NCBI RefSeq assembly: GCF_051961495.1
Contig: NZ_JBQCDF010000122.1
Coordinates: forward strand, 1-13,154
From: Cytophaga sp051961495
GTDB lineage: Bacteria > Bacteroidota > Bacteroidia > Cytophagales > Cytophagaceae
Length of the DNA stretch: 13,154 nt
Reading direction: 5' to 3'
Below are positions 1-7,178 of the stretch, one piece after another. Both the position numbers and the translations under genes were made by a program. The notes below the pieces were generated by a model, which saw only the letters and a list, made by a program, of their open reading frames with translations, had not been told where the DNA came from and searched no databases. Position 1 is the stretch's first letter. Every line of letters starts with the position of its first letter.

Positions 1-1384
1 TCTTATCATTCAGCTGCATCCATTGTCTGGCGCCTGTTGTTGCCAGCTCTGTCTCATTATAATTCAGCAATCCTTTTACAGTAATCCATTGTAGTGGTGC
101 CCAGCCATTAGGGCTATCCCATTGAAAGGGAGATGTCTTTAGTGTAGTAACAAACCCTCCCGGTTGAAGAAAGTCAGCTTTAATTTTTTTAGCGACTTCT
201 TTTGCCTGCACTGGAGTTGCCATATTAAAGAACAGTGGGAAGGCAGCAGCCAGTGAGTGGCATGGCGTTGTTATTTTCTGTACAAAATCATAATCCATAA
301 AAAAAAGATCCTGGTCACTCCAGCAATATTTTAAAATAGCATTCTTTCTTTTTACTGCCAGTGAAAAATAGATACTTTCTTTTTCCAGTTCTCCTTTTAA
401 TTTATATGCTTTGCTGATGGTTTCTTCCAGATGATATAGCAGACAATTAAGATCTACCGGTATGATTTCTGTTATATAGCTTGACTGAAATGTTTGTCCA
501 TCGCGTAACCAACGTGAACTGAAGTCCCAGCCGGACTCACAGGCGGCACGGATCTCGCGGTACATATCTGCTGCTTTATCTGCAGGCATACCCTTGGAAG
601 AACGTAACTCTTTCGAATATCCTTCCGGCCGTGGTGTATCTTTTCCGTCCCAATAACGATTGAGTATTTCGCCATCAGGCATTCGTACAACCCTTTCGAC
701 ACATACGTTTTCATCGGTTAGCAGTTCTGAACTTTTCATCCAGAATGCATATTCTTTTTCCAGGTAGGGTAAATACTTTATATAAACAAGCGGATCTTTG
801 TCGGCGAGAATATCGATCATTAAAGAATAAAATGGCGGTTGTGAACGTGTCATAAAATACGTCCTGTTTCCATTTGGGATAAAGCCGAATGTATGGATCA
901 GGAATGAAAAATTATTGACCATATTTTCAATGAGCTCATACCGGCTGGATTCCTGAAGTCCGAGCATAACAAAATAACTGTCCCAATAGAAAATTTCCCG
1001 GAAACGTCCTCCTGGTACAATATAAGAATAGGGAAGACTGATCAGGGATGAATGTGTTTTTTGCATGCTGGCTTGTCTGGTTAATACTTCCCAGAGATTA
1101 TCAATATGTTTGGTAATGGTAACGGTTGTATCAGCAGTATATTGAGAATGGTCGAGATCAGGAAGTGTGAAATACTCATAAACAAAGGCTTTCAGGTCAA
1201 AACCGGTTGTGTCTTTTTCTGCATTGTATTTGTTCAGAATCTCGTCGATGGAAATTTTAGGAATACAATCAGTAAAGGTTTTATCATCCGGAAAAACTTT
1301 TGTTATCTGCACGTTTGCAAACAGCTCTCCATAGATCTCATCAGGGCTTTGGAATTGCATGGAGGAAGTTTCAAAAATCAACAT
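1..1384 (-). CDS. alpha,alpha-trehalase, glycoside hydrolase family 37 (3' end outside window)
   Basis: Hydrolyses trehalose to two glucose molecules. The reading frame is open from ATG at 1384 to the left edge, giving 461 residues with no stop; family members are about 500-560 residues. The N-terminus (ELFANVQ, then FPDDKTFTDCIPK) matches the usual opening of cytoplasmic trehalases, and there is no signal peptide, so it is probably a TreF-like cytosolic enzyme. Signature 1, PGGRFREIFYWDSY, lies at residues 124-137. The ESGWD motif at 283-287 supplies the predicted catalytic acid D287 (equivalent to D312 of E. coli TreA). Signature 2, QWDSPNGWAPLQW, is at 421-433. The second catalytic residue, a Glu beyond signature 2, would lie outside the window. 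A second in-frame ATG is eight codons downstream. It is divergent from the chagasin-like gene across a 142-base spacer, with no Shine-Dalgarno sequence. The family call is near certain; the cellular location is inference. Confidence 0.95.
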   Translation of the reverse strand, partial: MLIFETSSMQFQSPDEIYGELFANVQITKVFPDDKTFTDCIPKISIDEILNKYNAEKDTTGFDLKAFVYEYFTLPDLDHSQYTADTTVTITKHIDNLWEVLTRQASMQKTHSSLISLPYSYIVPGGRFREIFYWDSYFVMLGLQESSRYELIENMVNNFSFLIHTFGFIPNGNRTYFMTRSQPPFYSLMIDILADKDPLVYIKYLPYLEKEYAFWMKSSELLTDENVCVERVVRMPDGEILNRYWDGKDTPRPEGYSKELRSSKGMPADKAADMYREIRAACESGWDFSSRWLRDGQTFQSSYITEIIPVDLNCLLYHLEETISKAYKLKGELEKESIYFSLAVKRKNAILKYCWSDQDLFFMDYDFVQKITTPCHSLAAAFPLFFNMATPVQAKEVAKKIKADFLQPGGFVTTLKTSPFQWDSPNGWAPLQWITVKGLLNYNETELATTGARQWMQLNDK

Positions 1385-1526
1385 GGTATCGGATAAATGA
1401 ATTTTTGTTTATTTTTTTTCAATGCTAAAGATGTTAAAATCAATAAATATGATTTTACAGGAAAAATGAAAACTGTTACATACTTTTAATATCATTTCTT
1501 AAATTACATTTATTATCAGAACATTT

Positions 1527-1949
1527 ATGAAAAAAATCTACCTTGCTTTAATCAGCTTTATTGTTTTAGTTACAGTGGTAGGCATTATCTATTATAGACA
1601 TTTCCGTTACGTGAATACTACGAATGATACGTTCGACTGTAAAGTTGGAGAAACATTTAAAATAAGGTTGTATGAAAACGGTTCTACGGGCTATGTCAAT
1701 TGCTGGCTGAACGAATGTCAATGCAAGCTCGTACAACAAGTAAAAACAGATTTTATACCATCCATTTATTCCAGACTCGGTTACGATGGGGCAGGCGGCG
1801 TTAAGGTATTAACATTTAAAGCTGTATCTCCCGGTCATGGCACCATTAAATTTGCCAGTTGTTTTATAGGGGGCAACGAGGAATGCGAAGACTTTACGCC
1901 TGAAAATACGCCACCTGATAACGAATTTATTATTGATGTGCGTAAATAA
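1527..1949 (+). CDS. membrane-anchored chagasin-like (I42) putative protease inhibitor
   Basis: A 140-residue protein with one N-terminal hydrophobic segment (about residues 4-23), after which the chain should face the periplasm. The remaining ~115 residues resemble the chagasin/I42 cysteine-protease inhibitor fold: NGSTGY at 51-56 fits the NPTTGY loop, and GAGG at 88-91 followed by VKVLTFKA fits the GxGG loop and next strand. The third family loop, RPW, is not visible; its expected place holds FASCFIGG (109-116). Six cysteines (38, 59, 64, 66, 112, 120) suggest disulfides outside the cytoplasm. In the known family these loops plug the active site of papain-like proteases; whether this variant inhibits anything is inference. 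No lipobox cysteine is present, so the anchor is probably an uncleaved helix. It ends 12 bases from the convergent kinase gene. Confidence 0.75.
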   Translation: MKKIYLALISFIVLVTVVGIIYYRHFRYVNTTNDTFDCKVGETFKIRLYENGSTGYVNCWLNECQCKLVQQVKTDFIPSIYSRLGYDGAGGVKVLTFKAVSPGHGTIKFASCFIGGNEECEDFTPENTPPDNEFIIDVRK

Positions 1950-1961
1950 ATGGAATCAACA

Positions 1962-4754
1962 TTATTTTCCAAACGGTAAATATAATGTAAATACAGCGCC
2001 TTTATTAAGTTCGCCATGGGCAGTGATAAAACCGTGGTGGTTTTGGGCAATTTTATTACAGATTGACAAGCCTATACCTGTACCATCGAATTCTGTTTTT
2101 GCATGCAGGCGCTGGAATACTTCAAAAATTTTACTTTTATATTCTGGATCAAATCCAATACCATTATCACTGATGGCGATTTGATGGTATAATTCGTTCT
2201 CATGCGCATTCGGATTCCCGATGTCGTTACCCATGAGTAATGATGCGCTGATCTTAATAACCGGCGGGACACCCGGTTTTGCAAACTTAATGGAATTTGA
2301 AATTAAATTAATGAAGAGCTGCCTCAATTGGAAAGGGATTCCCTGTACATCCGGCAGATTGGCTATTTCCAGAGTGCCTTGCTTTTCTTTTAAGCTGTCT
2401 GTAAACTCTGTTTTAATTTCCTGCAGCAATACATTCAGGTTGGTTGTTTCAAATATTTTATCTGAAACATTGGTTCTTGAATAAGTGAGGAGGTCATTGA
2501 TCAGTGTTTTCATTTTATGCGCAGCCTGACGGATGCGTTCAAAATAGATAGCGCCTTCCTGAGAAAGTGTTTGGCTGTCTGTCTCCTGAATTCTGCTGAT
2601 AAATGTCTGGATCTTTCTTAATGGTTCCTGTAAGTCGTGGCTTGAAATATAAGTAAAGGAGCGGAGTTCCTGGTTCATATTTTCAAGTTCCTGATTGGCA
2701 TTTTTTAATTCTTTGGTGCGCTCTATTATTAAGGCTTCCAGATATTGCGCCATGGTTTTCTGATCCTGAATATCGGTGCTGGTACCAACCCACATTTGTA
2801 TTTCGCCGGCTTTGTTGCGTTGCGGAAGTGCCCGGCTCAGCTGCCAGCGGTACTCGCCGGTATTTTTTTTGAAACGATGTTCATATAAAAAATTTTCTCC
2901 GGTACGGATGCTATGCATCCATTTTTCAATATTCACTGCGCGATCGTCCGGGTGTACAATCTGCAGCCAGCCTTCCTCATATACCTGTTTAGGCGTAAGG
3001 CCAGTATAATCAAAAACAGATTGATTGAAATAGTTTAAATTGCCCTCTGTGTCGCTTGTCCATACAAACTGTGGCATAGAGTCTGCAAGTAGTCTGAATT
3101 TTGAAAGACTGAGACTTAATTCTTCTTCATCTCGTTTCCGTGCTGTTATGTTTTCAGCAACACCAATTAATTTTATCAGCGTACCATCTTTATGATAGAT
3201 GCCTTTGCCGGATGTTGAGATCCAACGGAGCTCATTGTCTTTGGTGATAATCCTGTATTCAGCAGAATAATTTCCGGTATTGCTGCGGATGTGCTGCATT
3301 TTCAGTTGCAGTTCCATTCTATCATCCGGATGGGTTGCATGTCGTATATCATCCATGGTTACATGCATGTCCAATGGAAAATCAAAATGAAGCTTACAGA
3401 TATCGTCAAAAGCTACTTCTCCGGTTTCATAATTCAATTCATAGGAACCGAGGTTGCCAGCTTTCATGGCAATCTCAAGCCTTTCATTGCTCTGCCTGAT
3501 TTTTTCTTCAGCTGTTTTGCTTTCAGTAATATCCATTACAGTACCCATGATTTTTTCTGCGGCACCATGTTTATCAAAAAAAACTTTTCCGCTTGTCTGG
3601 ATCCAGTGTATGGATTGGTCGTTCCATACTATACGCAATTGATATGATAAACTTCCTGTCTGAAGTGATGTTCTATGTGCCTCGTTCCGGATATGCATAT
3701 CATCCGGGTGTACGTGTTTAACAAGCTCTTCGTGTGAAGGGCGTTCATCCGGACTAAAACCGAAAATGGCAATGTGCCTGTCGGAATAATTTATAGCCCC
3801 GGTCTTAAGATTAAGTTCATAGGTACCCAGGTTGGCTGATTCAATAGCAATGTTCAGCTTGCGCTGGTTTTCCATTGCTGTGTCTTTGCTTAGTACCTGT
3901 TCAGTTACTTCTGAACAAACAATCATCAGTCCGGGCGAAGGATCTAACTCATCTTCCAGAGATTTGATAATGAAATTAAAAAATCCTGGTTGTAGTATAT
4001 TATTTCTTTGCAGCGAATATTCCAGTTCATTACCGATAAAAGGTTTTCCTGAATGAATGACACCATTGAGCAGTTCAGCGACATTCTGGCTTTGTAATTC
4101 AGGTAGCGCTTCGAAAAGCTTTTTTCCAATAAGGTCTGCTTTTTTATCGATAAGTTCTAAGAAAAGATCATTGGCAAATTCGAAAATGAAACTCTTGCCT
4201 CTTAGTATACAGATAGCAATAGGAGCCTGGCTAAAATGGTTGTGCAGTTTCCGTTCAAAGAATTTTTTTGAAAGAAATAATTCTTCTGTTTGTTCTTTTA
4301 TTCGCTGATCCAGATCTGTAATACTTTGACGAAGTTCTAAGAGCTCTTTATAATTGGTATGTATGAGGTCTTCTGAATCGTATGGAAAATTCAGATTATC
4401 TTCTTTAACCTTTTTTTCAATAATTGTCAGGAATTCAGTAAATGTATCAGCAGATGATTCCAGCTTGTGTAAGCTATTCCTGGCCTCGTTGGCCTGGCCT
4501 GAATGATATTGCAGTATGAGTTGTTCTGCGGATTCGTGAATATATTTATGGATACGTTCAAGCTCAATCATTTCAGGAATGTGCCCATATAGCTTTAATG
4601 CATGGGCATAAATCCATTGGCCTATTTTGCTATCGATGGGAGAGATGATGGAGTGTACATCCATTTCAGCACCATATAGAATAGATTTTAACTTTGTTCT
4701 GAAAAGTAGATGCCTCGTTCTGGCCTGTTCAAAATCTAATTCTATTTTATGCAT
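1962..4754 (-). CDS. soluble sensor histidine kinase: CZB-like domain, four PAS domains, HisKA and HATPase
   Basis: A 930-residue histidine kinase with no transmembrane helix, so it should sense signals in the cytoplasm. Residues 8-115 resemble a CZB (zinc-binding) domain: H15, the SKIGQW motif at 42-47, and H69/H73 in HKYIH. The usual zinc-ligand Cys of CxxGxW is Ser42 here. A coiled linker (about 135-170) leads to PAS 1 (about 172-285), then three PAS_3-type domains (about 297-415, 424-540, 548-668), each with an HPDD motif. The HisKA H-box SSHDLQEPLRK places the phosphorylated His at 706. The ATPase shows an N-box (NLISN, 816-820), G1 (DNGIGFD, 863-869), an F-box (FEVFQR) and G2 (GTGIGLSI, 891-898), so it looks active. 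It lies 18 bases after the response regulator and is probably co-transcribed with it. Ligand and output are unknown. Confidence 0.95.
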   Translation of the reverse strand: MHKIELDFEQARTRHLLFRTKLKSILYGAEMDVHSIISPIDSKIGQWIYAHALKLYGHIPEMIELERIHKYIHESAEQLILQYHSGQANEARNSLHKLESSADTFTEFLTIIEKKVKEDNLNFPYDSEDLIHTNYKELLELRQSITDLDQRIKEQTEELFLSKKFFERKLHNHFSQAPIAICILRGKSFIFEFANDLFLELIDKKADLIGKKLFEALPELQSQNVAELLNGVIHSGKPFIGNELEYSLQRNNILQPGFFNFIIKSLEDELDPSPGLMIVCSEVTEQVLSKDTAMENQRKLNIAIESANLGTYELNLKTGAINYSDRHIAIFGFSPDERPSHEELVKHVHPDDMHIRNEAHRTSLQTGSLSYQLRIVWNDQSIHWIQTSGKVFFDKHGAAEKIMGTVMDITESKTAEEKIRQSNERLEIAMKAGNLGSYELNYETGEVAFDDICKLHFDFPLDMHVTMDDIRHATHPDDRMELQLKMQHIRSNTGNYSAEYRIITKDNELRWISTSGKGIYHKDGTLIKLIGVAENITARKRDEEELSLSLSKFRLLADSMPQFVWTSDTEGNLNYFNQSVFDYTGLTPKQVYEEGWLQIVHPDDRAVNIEKWMHSIRTGENFLYEHRFKKNTGEYRWQLSRALPQRNKAGEIQMWVGTSTDIQDQKTMAQYLEALIIERTKELKNANQELENMNQELRSFTYISSHDLQEPLRKIQTFISRIQETDSQTLSQEGAIYFERIRQAAHKMKTLINDLLTYSRTNVSDKIFETTNLNVLLQEIKTEFTDSLKEKQGTLEIANLPDVQGIPFQLRQLFINLISNSIKFAKPGVPPVIKISASLLMGNDIGNPNAHENELYHQIAISDNGIGFDPEYKSKIFEVFQRLHAKTEFDGTGIGLSICNKIAQNHHGFITAHGELNKGAVFTLYLPFGK

Positions 4755-4772
4755 TCATGAATGAAGTAAAAA

Positions 4773-5219
4773 TCAGGCGACAGAAACAATGAATTTTTCT
4801 TTTGATATCTGATTGACTTCGTTGATCCAATCAATTTCAAGAACCTTTTTCAGAGTTTTTTTTAAAAGGGAAAAGCTGTTGGGTTTGCAGATATAATAAG
4901 AGGCACCATTTTCATAGGCTTTGTTAACGGCTTCTTCCTGGGCGGTTGTTGAAAATATAATAATCGGTAAGCGTTTTAACGCTGTATTTTTTTTGATCTC
5001 GGTCAGGCATTCAAAACCATTTTTAGCCGGCATGTTCAGATCTAAAAAGATAATATCAGGCAGACGTACCGGTGGCGTATATAAAATCTCCATCAGTTCT
5101 CTGCCATCTGCAGCTGTTGTTAAGGTATATTCTTTACAAACTTCTTTCAGAGCATCCTGAAAAAACGATCTATCGTCTTCATCGTCATCTGCTAGATAAA
5201 TATTTTTAGATCGGCACAT
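4773..5219 (-). CDS. CheY-like single-domain response regulator (Rcp1 type)
   Basis: A stand-alone receiver domain of 148 residues with no DNA-binding or enzymatic output. Counting from the ATG at 5219, the acidic pocket is the DDD run at residues 11-13, the phospho-acceptor is D60 in FLDLNMP, the switch Thr is in the FSTTA motif (about 91-92), and the conserved Lys is K112 in the CKP motif. The frame extends two codons upstream to a TTG at 5225, but ATG at 5219 is the better start. Small receivers of this type (Rcp1-like, with a DDDEDD opening) are usually partners of PAS or phytochrome-type kinases, and the kinase gene follows after only 18 bases on the same strand, so kinase-to-receiver phosphotransfer is a reasonable inference. 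The phosphorylated receiver must act on an unseen partner. Confidence 0.95.
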   Translation of the reverse strand: MCRSKNIYLADDDEDDRSFFQDALKEVCKEYTLTTAADGRELMEILYTPPVRLPDIIFLDLNMPAKNGFECLTEIKKNTALKRLPIIIFSTTAQEEAVNKAYENGASYYICKPNSFSLLKKTLKKVLEIDWINEVNQISKEKFIVSVA

Positions 5220-5715
5220 GGTCAAATATAATCAAAAAAATACAATTTCTATGAGTTGTTTAGGTATGGTATGCCGGTAAAGCCAAATATGTTCTTTAGA
5301 CGTTGTAACATACATTTTTTGTCAGATAATTAAGATTTTAGTATTGATTAAATAGAATCCTGTTTGGTTGATAAAATAATTATTTGTCTTATTTAAAACA
5401 TATAATTTTATACTGATTTTTTACTAAAACGTATCAATCTGGTAAATAAAAATGCCCGTTGATTATTCTATCAACGGGCATTTTTATTTTAGTCGTATGA
5501 CTCAGTTCTACTATTTTTTCTTTTCAAGTAAACACCCTTGTAAGGAAATTGTATAGGAGATTATTTTTTTGGTATTAATATAGATTAAAAACCTTGTTAC
5601 AGATAAAGGAAATCCATATTTATTTTGTTGGTAAATCAGTGTTGATAAATCAATTTGACTACTAGTTATAAAAGATTGTTATTTAGGCAATTAAAACCAC
5701 TTAAATTATAACAAC
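5220..5715. other. AT-rich intergenic stretch with one strong hairpin
   Basis: No convincing coding frame is visible here. The one clear structure is the perfect 16-bp hairpin at 5448-5485, described separately. A TATATTTG octamer lies immediately before the response regulator start on the minus strand, but it is too close to the ATG to be a normal promoter. The segment 5486-5715 is the leader of the small gene at 5716 and shows no clear Bacteroidota promoter. Confidence 0.6.
5448..5485. terminator. strong bidirectional intrinsic terminator, orphan
   Basis: Perfect 16-bp inverted repeat: AAAAATGCCCGTTGAT at 5448-5463, a 6-base loop (5464-5469), and the reverse complement at 5470-5485. A-runs and T-runs form the outer stem, so it can end transcripts from either side, and TATTTT follows on the plus strand. 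No gene ends nearby on either strand: the receiver starts 229 bases to the left and points away, and the next plus gene begins at 5716. It may end an unseen small RNA, or be left behind after a gene was lost. Confidence 0.8.
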
Positions 5716-5907
5716 ATGGAAGAAGTAACTGTTTATTTGCTCGTTGAAGGAAGTTCTGAGCCGTATCTTTTTAGAGAATTTAAAGAAGAAAGATTATACA
5801 TAACTTCTGGTAACGGAATTGTTCAAGTAGTCGATAATCCAACACATGTCTATTTTTCTGGTCCTTCAGATAAATTCATTGCTGTAAGAGAACCTAAAGG
5901 AAAATAG
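5716..5907 (+). CDS. small protein of unknown function, paralogue 1 of a tandem pair
   Basis: A 63-residue protein I do not recognise. It has no signal peptide or membrane helix. Alternating hydrophobic residues (VTVYLLVEG, RLYITSG, IVQVV, HVYFSG, KFIAVRE) suggest a small all-beta fold. It aligns without gaps over about 59 residues with the protein encoded at 6128-6310, sharing roughly a quarter of positions: V4, Y7, G12, P16, F19, I29, S31, N41, the FS pair and P near 47-50, F54, AV at 56-57, and E59. That shared pattern in two separate frames is the best evidence that both are real genes. It starts with ATG in an A-rich context (AACAACATG) without a Shine-Dalgarno sequence. A 9-bp hairpin lies about 40 bases after its stop. 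Function unknown. Confidence 0.7.
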   Translation: MEEVTVYLLVEGSSEPYLFREFKEERLYITSGNGIVQVVDNPTHVYFSGPSDKFIAVREPKGK

Positions 5908-5935
5908 TAACAATGTTAATGTTATTAGAGTAAGA

Positions 5936-6025
5936 TTAACCTACAATATAGAATTTGATAGTTCTATATTTGTTAGTTTTAGGATCATACTCTTTGATTA
6001 CCTTAATCAGTAATGCTTTTGTCAT
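5936..6025 (-). CDS. possible 29-aa microprotein (weak)
   Basis: ATG at 6025 opens a 29-codon frame ending in TAA at 5936. The product begins MTKALLIKVIKEYDP and ends IKFYIVG; it is basic and amphipathic. It lies antisense between the two small paralogues and begins 31 bases from a strong hairpin (6056-6084). Part of the frame coincides with an inverted repeat (5945-5970), so it may be an accident of that structure. There is no Shine-Dalgarno sequence and no clear promoter. Treat it as a candidate only. Confidence 0.2.
   Translation of the reverse strand: MTKALLIKVIKEYDPKTNKYRTIKFYIVG
5945..5970 (+). terminator. AT-rich hairpin after the first small paralogue
   Basis: AATATAGAA at 5945-5953 pairs perfectly with TTCTATATT at 5962-5970 around an 8-base loop, followed by TGTTAGTTTT. 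It lies 38 bases after the stop of the 63-residue gene and could end its transcript, though the stem is almost all A and T and therefore weak. Confidence 0.35.
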
Positions 6026-6055
6026 AGTGGTATTTGTTTAAGGAAACAATTATTA

Positions 6056-6089
6056 ATCCCTAGGTTCTGGTAAAACCTAGGGATCTTTT
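6056..6089 (+). terminator. intrinsic terminator or leader hairpin between the small paralogues
   Basis: ATCCCTAGGTT (6056-6066) pairs perfectly with AACCTAGGGAT (6074-6084) around a 7-base loop, followed by CTTTTATT. On the plus strand this is a good intrinsic terminator for the first small paralogue. It lies only 43 bases before the second paralogue, so it may instead act as an attenuator in a shared transcript. Confidence 0.65.
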
Positions 6090-6127
6090 ATTACACCAAT
6101 ACCATTAAAAAAGTTCAGAAATCATTA

Positions 6128-6310
6128 ATGAAGAAAGTAGTAATTTACTATATCTACGACGGACATGTAGCTCCAAGAATTTTTAAAACTATCGAATCAA
6201 CCTCAATAAAAATACTCTCCAATAGTTCAACAATTGCGATTAAGAACAACGAAGGTAAAACATTATTCTCGAGACCTATCAAAAGATTTACAGCTGTAAT
6301 TGAAAGATGA
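6128..6310 (+). CDS. small protein of unknown function, paralogue 2 of a tandem pair
   Basis: A 60-residue protein, unrecognised, and basic compared with the acidic paralogue encoded at 5716. Its opening KKVVIYYIYDGHVAP parallels EEVTVYLLVEGSSEP of its neighbour, and the ending RPIKRFTAVIE parallels GPSDKFIAVRE. There is no signal peptide; a small beta-rich cytoplasmic protein is the simplest reading. The stop TGA at 6308-6310 directly abuts the stop of the convergent lipoprotein gene (TGATCA), leaving no spacer. No Shine-Dalgarno sequence is seen, and a hairpin lies 43 bases before the ATG. The opposite net charge of the pair would suit two partners or alternative ligand specificities, but that is speculation. 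Confidence 0.7.
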   Translation: MKKVVIYYIYDGHVAPRIFKTIESTSIKILSNSSTIAIKNNEGKTLFSRPIKRFTAVIER

Positions 6311-6928
6311 TCATTGTGCATACTCAGCACGTAATTGTATCAAATCAGAATAGAGTTGATACTTCCTGTCGAAGTTGTATGCAATGTTACAATGAATGTA
6401 TTTAGAAAATTGAATTGTTACTTCAACATATCGACCTGTAAAAATGAGTTGTCCTGTTTCTTCATCCTCTTCTGATACTTCTATTACATCACATAATTCA
6501 GCATCGCCATACAGCGTTTGATAAAAACAAAACCTTCCGTCTTTGAATTCAATTTTTCCTTGCACATCTGTTTGTCCATCGTTATTATACCAACCGTCAC
6601 CATTATCTCTTTTAGGTAAATTTTTGTCTAGCTGAGAATAGACGTAAGAGTAGAATACAGCCGTAAATTCTGGTATAGGAGTCTTTAGCGTTTTAGATTC
6701 TTTTTTCTTACTCACAGTTTTTTCTTTTCTTGTTTTGGATAAACTATCAGCTGTCTTTAAAGAATCTTTTAGAAATAATTCTCTTTGTTGTGCTCTGAAA
6801 ATAGAATCCTTTTTTGATTGGTGTATTGAATCTCGTTTAACTGAAAGATTGTCGTTATGAGTTTGTTCATTAGGTGAAGTACAAGCATTCAAAAGAATAA
6901 CAATTGAAAGTGATGTTAAAATTCTCAT
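6311..6928 (-). CDS. putative lipoprotein of unknown function
   Basis: I choose the ATG at 6928, giving 205 residues, because it opens a classic lipoprotein signal: MRILTSLSIVILLNAC with the lipid-bearing Cys at position 16. The frame stays open upstream to a GTG at 7027 and an ATG at 6994, but those would bury the signal peptide. After the Cys comes a long, charged, low-complexity region (about 17-85) rich in Lys, Ser and Asp, probably a flexible tether. A compact domain follows (about 86-205), with motifs such as GDGWYNNDGQTDVQGKIEF and a GRYVEVTIQF strand, plus a few cysteines. Its leader is an unusual structured spacer, and the IS transposase lies upstream on the same strand. It converges stop-to-stop with the second small paralogue. 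Function unknown. Confidence 0.8.
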   Translation of the reverse strand: MRILTSLSIVILLNACTSPNEQTHNDNLSVKRDSIHQSKKDSIFRAQQRELFLKDSLKTADSLSKTRKEKTVSKKKESKTLKTPIPEFTAVFYSYVYSQLDKNLPKRDNGDGWYNNDGQTDVQGKIEFKDGRFCFYQTLYGDAELCDVIEVSEEDEETGQLIFTGRYVEVTIQFSKYIHCNIAYNFDRKYQLYSDLIQLRAEYAQ

Positions 6929-7178
6929 TTGTTTTGGCGGTTTGTACCAGGAGGTTCTACAGGCGGTTAAAAAGAAATAGGACGTGAACCTCATACTGTT
7001 CACCCTAACCGTGGTACCGCCAAGCACCTAGAAGGAATAAACAAGCAGAAGCCACGCCCATATAGGCGTACTATCTACTTTAGTCTTTCCTTCTTTTGAA
7101 ATTTTTGGCGGTTTTCGGTTAAGAAGACTACAGCAACGTACTATATTTTGAATTATTTATCGTTTGTTAAATCATATG
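6929..7178. other. structured GGCGGT-rich spacer between transposase and lipoprotein gene
   Basis: A 250-base spacer richer in G and C than its surroundings. GGCGGT occurs on the plus strand near 6936, 6962 and 7107, with its complement ACCGCC at 7016, so ACCGCCAA (7016-7023) can pair with TTGGCGGT (7105-7112). Inside it is a small hairpin, GTGAAC (6984-6989) with GTTCAC (6998-7003). It could be a structured leader of the lipoprotein mRNA, the missing end of the IS element, or a recombination site; the sequence does not decide. Confidence 0.5.

Noticed and set aside
5219..5232. TATATTTG, a perfect TAnnTTTG promoter octamer before the response regulator
   Set aside because: It ends three bases before the ATG and has no TTTG at the right distance upstream, so it is probably chance in AT-rich DNA.
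5716..6310. A toxin-antitoxin pair made of the two small proteins
   Set aside because: They are paralogues of each other with no toxin fold recognised and no DNA-binding motif; the pair does not match known TA layouts.
6994..7027. Longer starts for the lipoprotein gene (ATG 6994 or GTG 7027)
   Set aside because: They would place 22-33 residues before a clear lipoprotein signal peptide, and the extension lies in the structured spacer.
5908..7178. An integron-like cassette array (small genes separated by structured spacers)
   Set aside because: No integrase gene is in the window, the spacers do not share a repeated core, and no clear RYYYAAC/GTTRRRY pairs were found.
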